A DNA stretch of 64,000 bases from the NCBI RefSeq assembly GCF_036850765.1, contig NC_089492.1:180560106-180624105 (forward strand), read 5' to 3'. The notes beneath the pieces are model-generated. The model saw nothing but the letters and a program-made list of their open reading frames with translations, searched no databases and was not told where the DNA came from. Positions 12,196 to 24,371 of the stretch are shown in pieces (position 1 is the first letter of the stretch; each line of letters opens with the position of its first letter). A program made the position numbers and the translations under genes. This DNA is from Saccopteryx bilineata. Taxonomy: Eukaryota; Chordata; Mammalia; Chiroptera; Emballonuridae.

Positions 12196-13215
12196 CATTC
12201 TCATCTCCTAGAACACCATTTTATCTTATAGGAAAGTCTTCCCAAAACTGAAAAGCCAATTATCTTATCCCTGCCCTTTAACAACCAGCCCCAGCCTCAT
12301 CCAGTTGGGTCACAACTGATGTAAACTTGAGTGTCCTTCCCCTGGCCAGTTGATAAGGGAGACTATTCTTTTTCCTATAGGAAGGTAAATGTTCCAGATC
12401 CCAGATTTCACTGTAGCAGGAAAGTAATTTTATTTTGCTAAACTGCATCACTAAGTTCTATCACCTTTTTTGGTCAGGACCTCAGCTATCTCTTAGGATA
12501 AATGGCATTTTATGGATATGGGGGAGGGGAGGGGAGGGGAAATAACCACAGTTTAAGTACATTCTAGTTTTCCAAGTTCCAAATAAACTAGATACAAAGA
12601 CCATTTGCACACTAGCGATTCTGTTAAGGTTTCCTATATCAACTACTAAATGAGAATTAGAATTCCAGAGAATTGATTAATAATTTGTCACTTTAACCAT
12701 GAGGTTTCATAACATGTCTGTGGGTTAGATGAAGACACTTGGTGGCTGCTTTTTCCACTGAGTATGGGAGAATGATGCACATGGTTCAAAGTAGTCTTCA
12801 CATGAATAATTAATTAAAGAGGTTTTTACGGGCTTTATGACTCAAGAATTGTATCTTCTTTCCAAGATGAGCAAGAACAAAAAAGAGTGCTTCATTTGCT
12901 GCTATAATAAAGCAAGGTTTTAATAATAATAGCTGGAATTCCACTCCTCCCAAGATCTCATGGCTCTCTATGTATACATTTAATTTATCTTCACAAGATT
13001 CCACAAAAGCACTTTCAAATATCACTTCATTTGGGAAAACTAAGGCATGGAGATGATAAATGACTGCTCAGCCACATTTGGGGCACCCATGAAGAATTTA
13101 ACCCTTCTTGCCATCAAAAAAACATGTAAGCCTTAAAATTGTCCTTCAGAAGTTTGTCTGTAGCTAAGAAATAGGACACCAGCCATATTTTTCAGGTTCT
13201 GTGTCTTGTCTGGTA
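12196..13215. other. No gene recognised; includes a G4 motif
   Basis: Ordinary AT-rich sequence. The only marked structure is the G-rich tract at 12520-12540. A weak MIR-like segment may lie near 12990-13090. Confidence 0.5.
12520..12540 (+). other. G-quadruplex-type motif
   Basis: Four G-runs of 4-5 separated by single A (GGGGGAGGGGAGGGGAGGGG) fit the canonical short-loop G4 pattern. No adjacent promoter is identified. Confidence 0.8.
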
Positions 13216-13330
13216 ATCTATGGTTCCCAAATAAGGCACTGGTTAAATCGGCTTGTTAAAAGTATATCATCAGACCCACTGACTCAGAATCTCCACAGGG
13301 TAGAACCAGGGTGTTATCAACTATATCACA
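13216..13330 (+). repeat. MER5A-like remnant
   Basis: 'cagacccactgactcagaat' followed by 'ctccacagggtagaacc' is the central segment of a MER5A-type element. The ends are not clear. Confidence 0.45.
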
Positions 13331-13639
13331 CCTTCCTTTTCTAATGCTAACATTTGAGTCCTCTTCCATGGGACTCCCGGGAGCTTTGCTTGGCTGCCTC
13401 TAGGCACCTGGTTCCTGGACTTTCCAGTAGTACCAGGAGCTGAATGGACATGTTTGGTCTTTGATATCCACATCTGGGCCCATATCACCTCCTGGCAGAT
13501 AAAACTGTGCTGAAGAATGGTCCCGCTAGTCACAAAAATAAGCAGGGAATACCCTGCACCAGGACCCACCTCAGGCATACCAGTGAAGTCCCTTCTCTGT
13601 GTCCCAGCCTCCAGTTAGTAGTGGATAAAGCATGAATTC

Positions 13640-13825
13640 AGACAGCCATGTGAACGTGGGCTAGTCTTAACCTCTCTCTGGGCTTGAGCCTCAATTTCCT
13701 CCTCTGAACAATAGATATGGGTACAAGGTGGGGACTGGAACTGTGGTATAAAAGGAGGGTTACTAAAAAAAATCAAATTAATGCATGTTAAATGCCTGGC
13801 ATGGTATTCAACAATGCCAATTCTC
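13640..13825 (+). repeat. MIR SINE remnant
   Basis: 'gagcctcaatttcctcctct', then a T/A-rich part and 'aaatgcctggcatggta', the 3' half of MIR. Confidence 0.65.
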
Positions 13826-14855
13826 TTTCCTATCCCTGAAAGGCCTCATTTCTGTTACATGCATTCTAGGAATCTGTTTCATCTTTCTATAAGAGCAAGG
13901 GCTTGGCAAATCATTCTGTCTGTACATTTAAGTTAGAGTTTACATTTAATAATTTTAACTTCCTGATTTTCCTGGGTTGGTTGAGGAGAACCATTAACTG
14001 TAGCTCTTGGTTGAATTAACCACTCTCTATAGCTACTCATCTGATCCTTACCCTGCAGAATTATGCAGGTGGAAAATCAACTCTGCATTTTGGAGTATCA
14101 GTCTGGAGGTTTTCTGAATAACCACTGCTTATTGCTTTTGTTCATGAGGCTCTATCTGTGGCATTGCTTTCCCAACCAATACTCTTAAGACTATCCAGGT
14201 TAGGGCTCATTTGAGAGTCTTCCTGCCCCAAAGCCTCAAAAGGAATTTTGTATACTCCACAGACATTCCATTTTGCAGCAGGCTACCTCAAACATAACCT
14301 TCAAATTCAAAGAGGTAACATCTCAACAAGCAGAAATGTGATTTTATTTATTTTGTATATGGAACAGAGTTTATCCTCCCAGTTACAGAAATTCAGAGCT
14401 CAGGAGACTGTAGAGTGACCAACTATCACAGTTTTCACAGAACTGAAGTATTCACTGGACCTGGGAGTTCTCCTTTTAAAATCAAGAACATCATGGGCAG
14501 ATTGAGACAAGTTGGCCACCTTAGCAGAAAAGGAGTGAGTGAATAGAACACGTTTCCATTCTCTTCCAATTGGAAGAGGGTAAAGTTCTTTTTAGGGGGT
14601 CATACACATCCCACCTATGGGTAAAACTTGCCCAGGTAAGATGTGCTCCTTGGCAGTCTCAGGTACAATTATACACTTCATGCTGGACTCCAGACTCTGG
14701 AGAAATTCAGGCTCTTGAAACTAAACAGTGTTGGGGAGTGGCAAACAGCAGCTGGAACTTCTCACTTCAGAAATCATGGGAATGTCCAAAGCATTGTCTT
14801 TCAGTCAAGCATTATATGGGGCCAGTCTTGTGGTAGATGGAGAATGGGAAAGTTG
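13826..14855. other. No feature recognised
   Basis: The short open frames at 14570-14873 have no recognisable domain or codon signature and overlap one another. I treat them as chance. Confidence 0.5.
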
Positions 14856-15010
14856 ATGGACTCTGTCACTTAATGGTGTGGCCTTGGGAAAGCATTCTCT
14901 AAATCTCAATTTCCCTACCTACACTTTAGTGACAAAAATATCTCCTTCACAGGGCAGTAGCAAGAATCCTGTATGTTAAAAGTGTACACTTAAATGAAAG
15001 CACTGAATTC
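14856..15010 (+). repeat. MIR SINE remnant
   Basis: 'gtgtggccttgggaaagc', 'tctcaatttccctacct' and 'cacagggcagtagcaagaa' follow MIR order. Confidence 0.6.
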
Positions 15011-15086
15011 ATGCCAATTCCTCTCCCCATCTCTATGCCCATGATAAGACAGCTATTAAGGGATGGTGTGATGATACCCTCTAAAC

Positions 15087-15278
15087 CAGGCGTCCCCAAA
15101 CTACGGCCCATGGGCCGCATGCGGCCCCCTGAGGCAATTTATTCGTCCCTCCGCCACACTTCCAGAAGGGGCACCTCTTTCATTGGTGGTCAGTGAGAAG
15201 AGCACTGTATGTGGTGGCCCTCCAATGGTCTGAGGAACAGTGAACTGGCCCCCTGTGTAAAAAGTTTGGGGACCCCTG
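15087..15278. mobile_element. Short nonautonomous hAT-like MITE
   Basis: 192 bp with inverted termini: 'caggcgtccccaaact' at the left and 'agtttggggacccctg' at the right (15 of 16 pair). It is too short to encode transposase. Flanks share 'tctaaac' at 15080-15086 and 15282-15288, nearly an 8-bp hAT target duplication but offset by 2-3 bp on the right. CpG-rich at the left end. Confidence 0.8.
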
Positions 15279-15315
15279 CAGTCTAAACATTTCCCCATAA
15301 ATTAAGATTCTACCA

Positions 15316-15709
15316 GCCCTGGCCGGTTGGCTCAGCGGTAGAGCGTCGGCCTAGCGTGCGGAGGACCCGGGTTCAATTCCCGGCCAGGGCACACAGGAGA
15401 AGCGCCCATTTGCTTCTCCATGCCTCCGCCACGCTTTCCTCTCTGTCTCTCTCTTCCCCTCCCGCAGCCAAGGCTCCATTGGAGCAAAGATGGCCCGGGT
15501 GCTGGGGATGGCTCTGTGGCCTCTGCCCCAGGCACTAGAGTGGCTCTGGTCGCAACATGGCGACGCCCAGGATGGGCAGAGCATCGCCCCCTGGTGGGCA
15601 GAGCGTCGCCCCATGGTGAGCATGCCGGGTGGATCCTGGTCGGGCGCATGCGGGAGTCTGTCTGACTGTCTCTCCCTGTTTCCAGCTTCAGAAAAATGAA
15701 AAAAAAAAA
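15316..15709 (+). mobile_element. VES/Rhin-1-type bat SINE, complete
   Basis: tRNA-like head with A and B boxes, full body, and an A-rich tail after 'cttcagaaaaatg'. Target duplication is 'aagattctacc' at 15304-15314 against 'aagatcctacc' at 15710-15720. The 22-bp unit in the 3' body is present twice. The body differs from the 4971 copy (for example 'cgcaacatggcgacgccc'), suggesting another subfamily. Confidence 0.96.
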
Positions 15710-15720
15710 AAGATCCTACC

Positions 15721-16004
15721 TCTTGGTATTAGAAGTATAGAACATCAGAATTGGGGGGAAAATGTTATAGTATTCTGATACACTATTTTCCAGAATGAGT
15801 GTCACTAATGATCCATGAACCTATGAATTATAAAAATCCAGATTCTCCAATCTAGCCATTTGATAAAGAAGCCAATGCCCAGAGTGACAGTTGGTTGATA
15901 GACCTGTTAGATTGCAGATCTAAATTCCAATCCTCTAAATTCCAATCTTCTGATCCAGAATTTGGTGTCAAGAATTTGGTGTCTGACAAAGAGTTGGGTG
16001 AGTA
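15721..16004. other. No feature recognised
   Basis: Includes a small local duplication, 'aaattccaatcctct' followed by 'aaattccaatcttct' near 15921-15950. Confidence 0.5.
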
Positions 16005-16322
16005 AGAATAAAAGCCTTGAGAACATTGTACTAGGTGAAATAAGTAAATCAGAAAAAGCTAAGAACTATATGATTTCACACATAGGTGGGATATAAAACT
16101 GAGACTCATGGATGCAAATAAAAGTAAAATGGTTACTTAGTGAGGGGAGAGGGGTGAGGGGAGTAAAGAGGGTCAAATATATGGAAATAGAAAATGATTT
16201 GACTTTGGGTGATGGTCAGGTAACTCAGTCAACAATTCAAATGCTATAGAGATATTCACCTGAAATCTGTCAATGTCATCCCATTAAATTTAATTTCAAA
16301 AAAATTAAAATTAAGAAAAAAA
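16005..16322 (+). repeat. Old L1 3' end
   Basis: The end of ORF2 and the 3' UTR are recognisable: 'gtgaaataagtaaatcag', 'atgatttcacacataggtgg', a G-rich tract near 16142-16163, then 'gtcatcccattaaattt' and an A-rich tail. It is more diverged than the L1-A and L1-B copies. Confidence 0.8.
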
Positions 16323-17366
16323 GATACTAACACATTACTAGTGTTTGATTAAAAAAAGTGAAAGTGAGTTTTCCTAGACAGTAGTGGAAACAACAGGTAA
16401 GTATTGAACACCTTGGGGAGGCCAATAGAGAAAGGACAGAAGAACTGATGTGAAAGAAGGCAGCAAACTTTACCCAACTAAGTTGGCTTCAGGGTGACCC
16501 TAATCAAGAGACTATGCTTGACAGCTTGGTGATAGTGACCCAAACTTGGTTACTTTTTTAGAGGGTACCACTCTGGCTACTGTGATGATTAGTAAGAAAC
16601 AGGAGACCCTGACCAGGAAATGTAGAAATAGCAGCCCCCCAATAAAATAGGGTTCTTGCACCCACTTTCCCAGGCTATCAGAGGAGCATCTTTTATATCT
16701 AAGGCATGGGTTATAGCAGGCTCACCCCATTTCATATTATCTGTAATTTTGTAGTACTTTTGCTTACGCCTCAGGGCTGCCTCTATAAATTAGCCTTGAC
16801 CCTTAAGTTGGCTCTCCCCTTGATAAATCATGCTGGTAATGTGAAATCACTTTGTAAGCTGGGAAGGAATTGAATGTGTAATTGAAAAGCTGCACCCAAT
16901 TTGCTTAGCCCAAGAATCTGACAGTTCAAAAGGTAGAGAGTGCTTGCCAAGAATGAATTGTGAAATGAATTAGAAATTAAAGCAGTTGCTACTTTGCAGC
17001 TCACGAGTAGCCCTGACAGCAGCAGTGTAACTCCATCATCTTGACCAAGACAAAACGATGACTATGATTTCAAGTTACTTGAACTGTATTTTTCCCCCTA
17101 AACTGTGATGAGAGTCAGGATTCAGAGTTAATTCCCTTCGCTGTACTAATCTGTGCAGAAAAATGAGCCTGTTTATCAGGTTCTCGGGAAGTTGGAGATT
17201 TAGCTAGATTTAGTAATACCCTATGACAAAGACAAAGTATTTCTAAGAATAATAGAAGCAATGTAGAATGAAATATTCTAAAAAGTGTGTTCAATTATGC
17301 ATTAAACTAAATGGAAAATAAATTATAGGTGAGATTGCACATAACAAAGATATCTAAGCCCTATCC
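16323..17366. other. No gene recognised
   Basis: A possible L2 fragment lies near 16430-16600 ('accactctggctactgtg'). The rest appears single-copy. Confidence 0.5.
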
Positions 17367-17671
17367 CTGACCCACTTCATTCTTTTTATTTTTTATTAAA
17401 TTTAATGCAGTGACATTGATAAATCAGGGTACATATGTTGAGAGAAAATATCTCTAGATTATTTTGACATTTGATTGTGCTGTATACCCCTCCCCCAAAG
17501 TTAAATTGTCTTCTGTCACCTTCTATCTGGTTTTCTTTGTGCCCCTCCCCTCCCCTAACCCCTCTCTCCTTCTTCACCCCATCCACCCTCCCCCAACCTC
17601 CCACCCCTGTTGCCATCACATTCTTGTTCATGTCTCTGAGTCTCAGTTTTATGTCCCTTCTATGTATGGAT

Positions 17672-20600
17672 TCATCTTAGTTTTTTTTCTGATTTACTTA
17701 TTTCACTCCGTATAATGTTGTCAAGGTCCATCCATGTTATTGTAAATGATCCGATGTCATCATTTCTTATGGCTGAGTAGTATTCCATAGTATATATATA
17801 TATGTACCAAAGCTTTATAATCCACTCGTCCTCTGACGGACACTTGGGCTGTTTCCAGATCTTCGCTATTGTGAACAATGCTGCCACAAACATGCGGGTG
17901 CATTTCTCCTTTTCGAGCCGTTCTATGGTGTCCTTGGGGTATATTCCTAAAAGTGGGATAGCTGGGTCAAAAGGCAGTTCAATTTTCAGATTTTTGAGAA
18001 ATCTCCATACTGTTTTCCACAGTGGCTGCACCAGTCTGCATTCCCACCAGCAGTGCAGGAGGGTTCCCTTTTCTCCACATCCTCGCCAGCATTTATTCTG
18101 TGTTGTTTTGTTTATAAGCGCCACTCTGACTGGTGTGAGGTGATATCTCATTGTGGTTTTAATTTGCATTTCTCTAATGATTAATGATGTTGAGCATTTT
18201 TTCATATGCCTATTGGCCATCTGTATGTCCTCTTTGGAGAAGTGTCTATTTATCTCTTTTGCCCATTTTTGGATTGGATTGTTTGTCTTCCTGGTGTTGA
18301 GTTTTCAAGTTCTTTATAAATTTTGGTTATTAACCCCTTATCAGACTTATTGTCAAATATGTTCTCCCATTGTGTAGTTTGTCTTTTTATTCTGTTCTTG
18401 TTGTTTTTAGTTGTGCAAAAGCTTTTTAGTTTGATATAGTCCCATTTGTTTATCCTGTCTTTTATTTCACTTCCCCGTGGAGATAAATCAGCAAATATAT
18501 TGCTCCGAGAAATGTCCGAGAGCTTACTGCCTATGTTTTCTTCTAAGATGCTTATGGTTTCACGGCCTACATTTAAGTCTTTTATCCATTTTGAGTTTAT
18601 TTTTGTGAGTGGTGTAAGCTGGTGATCTAGTGTCATTTTTTTTGCAGGTAGTTGTCCAATTTTCCCAACACCATTTGTTAAAGAGGCTGTCTTTACTCCA
18701 TTGTATTTCCTTACCTCCTTTGTCAAATATCAGTTGTCCATAGAACTGTGGGTTTATTTCTGGGTTCTCTGTTCTGTTCCATTGATCTATATGCCTGTTC
18801 TTATGCCAGTACCAGGCTGTTTTGAGTACAATGGCCTTGTAGTATAACTTGATATCAGGAAGTGTGATACCTCCCACTTTATTCTTCTATTTTAAGATTG
18901 CTGAGGCTATTCGTGTCCTCTTTTGGTTCCATATAAATTTTTGGGATATGTGTTCTATATCTTTGAAGTATGTCATTGGTATTTTAATTGGTATTGCATT
19001 GAATTTGTAGATTGCTTTGGGTAATATAGACATTTTAATGATGTTTATTCTTCCTAACCATGAGCACGGTATATGCTTCCACTTGTTTGTATCTTCCTTG
19101 ATTTCTTTTATCAATGCTTTGTAATTTTCCGAGTACAAGTCTTTAGTCTCCTTGGTTAAGTTTACTCCTAGGTACTTGATTTTTTTGGTTGTAATTGTGA
19201 AGGGGATTGTTTCCTTAATTTCTCTTTCTGACTGTTCATTGTTGGTGTATAAAAATGCTTCTGATTTCTGAGTATTGATTTTATATCCTGCCACTTTGCT
19301 GAATTTATTTATCAGGTCCAGTAGTTTTTTGACTGAGACTTTAGGGTTTTCTATATACAATATCATATCATCTGCAAATAATGATAGTTTTACTTCTTCT
19401 TTTCCAACTTGAATGCCTTTTATTTCTTCTTCTTGTCTGATTGCTGTGGCTAGGACTTCCAGGACTATGTTAAATAAGAGTGGTGAAAGGGGGCACCCCT
19501 GCCTTGTTCCTGACCTTAAGAGTATTGCTTTTAATTTTTTACCATTGAGTATGACGTTGGCTGTGGGTTTCTCATAGATGGCTTTTATCATGTTGAGATA
19601 TGTTCCCTGTATTCCCACTTTGCTGAGAGTTTTGATCATGAATGGGTGCTGGACTTTATCAAATGCTTTTTCTGCATCTATTGAAATTATCATATGGTTT
19701 TTCTCCTTTTTATTTATGTGATGAATCACATTGATTGATTTACAAATATTGTACCAGCCTTGCCTCCCCAGAATAAATCCCACTTGATCATGGTGTATGA
19801 TTTTTTTCCATATATTGTTGGATCCGATTTGCTAATATTTTGTTGAGGATTTTAGCATCTATATTCATCAGAGATATTGGCCTATAATTTTCTTTCTTTG
19901 TGTTGTCTTTGCCTGGTTTTGGAATCAGAATTATGCTCGCCTCATAAAAGGAGCTTGGAAGTCTTCCTTCCTCTTGAATTTTTTGAAATAGTTTGAGAAG
20001 GATAGGAGTTAGTTCTTCTTTGAATGTTTGGTAGAATTCCGTTGTGAAGCCATCGGGCCCTGGACTTTTCTTTGTTGGGAGTTTTTTGATAACTGTTTCT
20101 ATCTCATTTGGTGTAATCGGTCTGTTTAGGTTTTCTGATTCTTCCAGATTGATTTTTGGAAGATTGTATGTTTCAAGGAATTTGTCCATTTCATCTAGGT
20201 TGTCTAGTTTTTTGGCCTACAGTTCTTCATAGTACTTTCTTACAATATTTTGTATTTCTGTTGTGTCAGTTGTTATTTCTCCTCTCTCATTTCTAATTTT
20301 ATTTATTTGAGTCCTCTCTCTCTTTTTCTTGGTGAGTCTACTTAAAGGTTCATCAATCTTGTTTACTTTTTCAAAGAACCAGCTCCCAGTTTCATTGATC
20401 CTCTGTATTGTTTCTTTAGCCTCTATGTCATTTATTTCTGCTCTGATCTTTATTATTTCCTTCCTTCTACTACATTTGGGCTTTACTTGCTGTTCTTTTT
20501 CTAATTCTTTTAGATGCAGGGTTAAGTTGTTTATTTGAGCTTTTTCTAGCTTCTGAAAGTGTGTCTGTAGTGCTATGAACTTCCCGCTCAGCACTGCTTT

Positions 20601-21518
20601 TGCTGTGTCTCATAAATTTTGAGTTGTTGTATGCTCATTGTCATTCGTTTCTAGGAATTTTTTAATTTCTTCTTTGATCTCATTCTTAATCCATTCATTA
20701 TTTAACACCCTGCTATTTTGTTTCCATGTGTTTGAGAATTTTTGAGCTTTTCTGCTGTGATTCATTTCTAGTTTCATGCCGTTGTGATCGGAGAAAGTGC
20801 GTGATATGATTTCAGTCTTCATAAATTTGTTGAGAGCACTTTTGTGCCCTAACATGTGGTCTATCCTAGAGAATGTACCATGAGCACTTGAAAAGAATGT
20901 ATATTCTGCTGCTTTAGGGTGAAAGGATCTGAAGATATCTATTAAATCGAGTTGATCTATTGTTTCCAATAAGTCTGCTGTTTCTTTGTTAATTTTCTTT
21001 CTTGAGGATCTATCTAGTGATGTTAGTGGGGTATTGAAATCCCCTACTATTATAGTATTGCTGTTGATCTCACCCTTTAAATCCATCAAAGTCTGTTTTA
21101 TATATTTGGGTGCTCGTATATTAGGTGCATAGATATTTATAATAGTTATATCTTCCTGTTGGATTACTCCCTTTATCATTATGTTGTGGCCTTCTTTATC
21201 TCTTGCTATATCCTTTGTTTTAAAGTTCAATTTGTCTGATATAAGTATTGCTACCCCAGATTTTTTTTCATTTCCGTTTGCATGAAATGTTTTTTTCCAT
21301 CCTTTTACCTTCAATCTATGTGTGTCTTTTTTTCTAAGGTGTGTCTCTTGTAGACAACATATGTATGGGTCCTGTTTTCTTATCCACACAGCTACCCTAT
21401 GTCTTTTGATTGGATCATTTAATCCATTTACATTTAAGGTTATTATTGATATGTAGTTGTTTATTGCCATTTTCTTCTTTAAAGGTGTATTCCTTTTTTT
21501 GCTATATTCTTTTCCCAC
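17672..21518 (-). pseudogene. L1-A1 ORF2p (endonuclease/reverse transcriptase), frameshifted
   Basis: ORF2p nicks DNA and reverse-transcribes L1 RNA. The endonuclease (about 302 residues, 20610-21518) opens with NYISIITLNVNGLNDP and keeps QETHL and the terminal SDH motif. The RT section at 18887-19783 has [11 protein letters not shown] and the catalytic FADD of the YADD box. The C-terminal zinc-knuckle region lies at 17672-18220 ([18 protein letters not shown]). Intact L1 would use one frame of about 1280 codons. Here it is broken near 20600, 20200, 19785, 18880, 18720-18560 and 18235 by stops or frameshifts. No restoration was attempted. Confidence 0.95.
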
Positions 21519-21528
21519 TTTGATCTGT

Positions 21529-22446
21529 TTACAACAGGCCCTTTAACATTTCTTGCAGCGTTGGTTTGGTTGTAATGAATTCCTTGAGTTGTTTTTTGTC
21601 TGGGAAGCTTTTTATTTCTCCTTCGATTTTAAACGGTAGCCTTGCTGGATAAAGTAGTCTTGGTTGTAGGTTCTTGTTCTGCATTACTTTGAATATTTCT
21701 TGACATTCCCTTCTGGCCTCAAGTGTTTCTGTTGAGAAGTCAGATGTCATCCTTATGGGGGCTCCTTTGTAGATGATAACTTTTTTTTCTCTTGCAGCTT
21801 TTAATATTTTCTCTTTATCGCTTAGCTTTGGTATTTTAATTATGATGTGTCTTGGTGTAGGTTTCTTTGGGTTTCTCTTTAATGGAGTTCTCTGTGCTTC
21901 TTGGACTTGTGAGAGTTTCTCTTGCATTAATTTAGGGAAGTTTTCAGTTATGATATGATTGAACAAAGTCTCTATCCCTTGTTCTTTTTCTTCTTCTTCA
22001 GGAACCCCTATGATGTGGATGTTATTTCTCTTCATGTTGTCACAGAGCTCTCTAAGAGTTTCCTGTGACTTTTTGAGTCTTTTTTCTCTTTTCTTCTCTG
22101 CTTTCATGCCTTCATTCCAGTTGTCCTCCAACTCGCTGATTCGATCCTCAGCTGTATCCATCCTGTTTTTAATTCCTTCCATTGTGGTCTTCATTTCTGA
22201 TATTGTATTTGTCATCTCTGACTGATTCTTTTTTAATATTTCAATATCCTTTTTTATACTTGCTATTTCTTTATTTAGGTTTTCAAACTGCCCCTCCATT
22301 GTTGTTCTAAGATCCCTAAGCATCCTTACAATCATTATTTTGAACTCCGCATCTGGAAGTTTGATTATTTCCATATCACTCAGCTCATCTCTCAAAGGTG
22401 TCTCTTGTGGTTTCATTTGGGTTGCACTCCTTTGTCTTCTCATCAT
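21529..22446 (-). CDS. L1-A1 ORF1p, RNA-binding chaperone, open reading frame intact
   Basis: 305 residues, close to the usual mammalian ORF1p size. ORF1p forms trimers that coat L1 RNA in cytoplasmic particles and act as a nucleic-acid chaperone during target-primed reverse transcription. A charged N-terminus is followed by a coiled coil at about residues 45-125 (NKEIASIKKDIEILKK heptads). The RNA-recognition domain starts near residue 140 with NNIHIIGVPEEEE. The C-terminal domain contains a YKGAPIRMTSDFS-type segment and an RLLYPARLPF ending. The stop lies only 10 bases before the next open frame (ORF2, start 21518). The frame is open, but ORF2 of this copy is dead. In vivo function cannot be judged. 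Confidence 0.92.
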   Translation of the reverse strand: MMRRQRSATQMKPQETPLRDELSDMEIIKLPDAEFKIMIVRMLRDLRTTMEGQFENLNKEIASIKKDIEILKKNQSEMTNTISEMKTTMEGIKNRMDTAEDRISELEDNWNEGMKAEKKREKRLKKSQETLRELCDNMKRNNIHIIGVPEEEEKEQGIETLFNHIITENFPKLMQEKLSQVQEAQRTPLKRNPKKPTPRHIIIKIPKLSDKEKILKAAREKKVIIYKGAPIRMTSDFSTETLEARRECQEIFKVMQNKNLQPRLLYPARLPFKIEGEIKSFPDKKQLKEFITTKPTLQEMLKGLL

Positions 22447-23330
22447 GGTGTTTTATTTGTAGAGTTGGTTGAGTCTAGGCTTGGTGTTGTCTGCCTCCAG
22501 TTTTCAGTTGTGTTATTTCTAGGTCTTCTTGGGTTGGTATCAGCTATTATTTGTAATCCACTTTCAGATTTGGGCAGCTTTGAAGTCTTGATTTGTTTGT
22601 TTTCTTAACAGGTGATAGTCTTGTTAACTGATCTCAGCAGGGGGCTTCCTTGAAACCAGGAATGCTGTGGGTGTAACCTGAGACGCTGAAGCTCTCTTCC
22701 ACCAACTAATCTCACTGGGGGCAGGGTTTTTTCTCAGCTTCAGTAGGGGGAAGTGTATCTCAGATCTCCATAGAGACCTGAGTTACTGCCCCTCCTCCCC
22801 ACTTCTTGTTTTCAGCTGTGTCTTGTTGTGCTGATTGGAGCTGGATAGATGTCCGGAGATCTCTGATCCGGAAGCACTTCAGCTCTGTTTTGTGAAAGGT
22901 TCAGTCCCTCCCCCAGCTATGGCCGCCTCCAGCACAAATGAGTCAGCTTTTTTATTTTGTTTCTTGCATACTTTAGCCCCTCACAGTTTGTCCCTCTCCT
23001 TGTCCTTTCCACTTGGGAGATAAGCTGGTCTTTTCAACCCACCTTGCTCCCTGGTCGCCAGGGAGCAAGTGGCTGTGAGCAGTAGTTTCTGCTCTTTTTC
23101 CTCTGTGAAATCCTCTCTGGGCTCTCAGCCTCACCCCCCCCTTCCGTTCCTGTAAGCAGAGGAGATTCAGGCACTCCTTACCAGGATTATTGTGGCTTCC
23201 TCTTTGCTCCTTGGTTTTTGAGAGCTGTTCTTGCAGTTCAGTCTTGGTTTTTCATGCTGATTTTTCCTAAATTAATTTGTATTCCAGTTTGGTGTTGAGA
23301 GCTGGGCGTCTGGGCATCCGCCTACTCCAC

Positions 23331-23340
23331 TGCCATCTTC
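23331..23340 (-). promoter_or_regulatory. YY1-like site at the L1-A1 5' terminus
   Basis: GAAGATGGCA on the - strand lies about 10 bases inside the element. Human L1 uses a YY1 site (AAGATGGC core) at the same place to fix its start. The same sequence recurs at the 5' ends at 4216 and 42176, so it is conserved among L1-A copies. Binding is inferred. Confidence 0.6.
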
Positions 23341-23363
23341 AAAAGGCCTCTGACCCACTTCTT

Positions 23364-23416
23364 ATTGAATATGCTTCATATTCAATATGCTTCATTGAAT
23401 ATGAAGCATATTCAAT
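23364..23416. repeat. Perfect 23-bp inverted repeat with 7-nt spacer
   Basis: The left arm 23364-23386 (attgaatatg...atattcaat) and right arm 23394-23416 are exact reverse complements. The arms are themselves near-palindromic. The structure starts 3 bp after the L1-A1 5' target duplication. Confidence 0.95.
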
Positions 23417-23896
23417 GGCTCAGAATTCCAATTTAGGCTTTTCCATTATCTGAGAGTCTTCCTATGAAACCTTTTCTAAGCCATAATGGCCTTAAAGCAA
23501 AGATGCAATTACCATTAATTTATATGGAAAATTTTTTAGCATTCTCAGACCCCCAGAATAATCTACCAAATCATACCAAATAACACATAAAGCTTAAAAT
23601 AACACTAATGTATAGTAAAAGCAGTACAACTCTCATCACTTGGTGTGCATACTGCATCTGTAATGACTTGCAGCAAAACAAATGCTCAACACTATTTTTG
23701 CTTTTTTTCCTAAAAGCTAAAATCCTCTTCTGATTTCTTTTTGTTAGTGAAAACAGATGCTAATTAGGTCTTTCATAAAAGCAAAGTGGTATAATGGGAA
23801 CTTTCAAAAAGTGGGAGATATCTAGCTACCAAAAGAAATTGATGATCTCTTGAAGTCTGGCAAATGGGTTTGACATGTAGTAAGAAAATAATAACA
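23417..23896. other. No feature recognised
   Basis: AT-rich, apparently single-copy. Confidence 0.5.
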
Positions 23897-24190
23897 ATAA
23901 TTGTTTATGTAAATGCTTATCTTGTGCCAGGGAGAAGTCAATCACTTTCATGCACCTTATAGTTGACACAAAAATAAGCATTCAATAAATGTTGGGTATT
24001 GTTACAGTTTTACAGTTCTATGAATGATGTACTTTTATTGTTCCCATTTTGCAGACGAGCAGTATGAGGTCCCAAAACACTGGGTATTCGCCCAGATTCC
24101 CACAGCGTATGTTTTGGACCTGGGCTGTCAGCTCCTTCCTATCTGACCCAAGAGGCCATGCTTTACACTACTATGCTGTACCTTCCTGCT
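23897..24190 (+). repeat. MIR SINE remnant
   Basis: 'aaatgcttatcttgtgccag', 'cattttgcagacgagcagta' and a terminal 'ctgtcagctccttcc' segment follow MIR order. Confidence 0.65.
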
Positions 24191-24371
24191 CTCTACATTG
24201 CCCTTGTAGAAAGCTTTTGTCCATGTGGCAAAATCAATTATGCCACTAATGGTAAGAATCAACATAGATTATACATGTGAATTGTTAGCATTATGTACAG
24301 TTAAGTATGGGCTTTGGAACCAACTTTTCTATTTACCACTTCATTTAACCTTCCACAAGTTAACTTAATCT

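Larger units (their letters stand above)
17379..23349 (-). mobile_element. Full-length L1 LINE (L1-A1), defective
   Basis: A complete insertion of about 5.97 kb on the - strand. The order 5'->3' is a 0.9-kb leader (23349-22447), intact ORF1, ORF2 with frameshifts, a 3' UTR with a G-rich tract (complement of 17540-17610) and an A-rich tail at 17379-17400. The 12-bp target duplication 'ctgacccacttc' lies at 17367-17378 and 23350-23361. The 5' terminus reads GAAGATGGCAGTGGAGTAGG on the - strand. Confidence 0.97.

Noticed and set aside
12520..12540. Promoter of an unseen gene at the G4 motif
   Set aside because: No CpG enrichment, no coding sequence and no other promoter signal nearby. Kept only as a structural motif.
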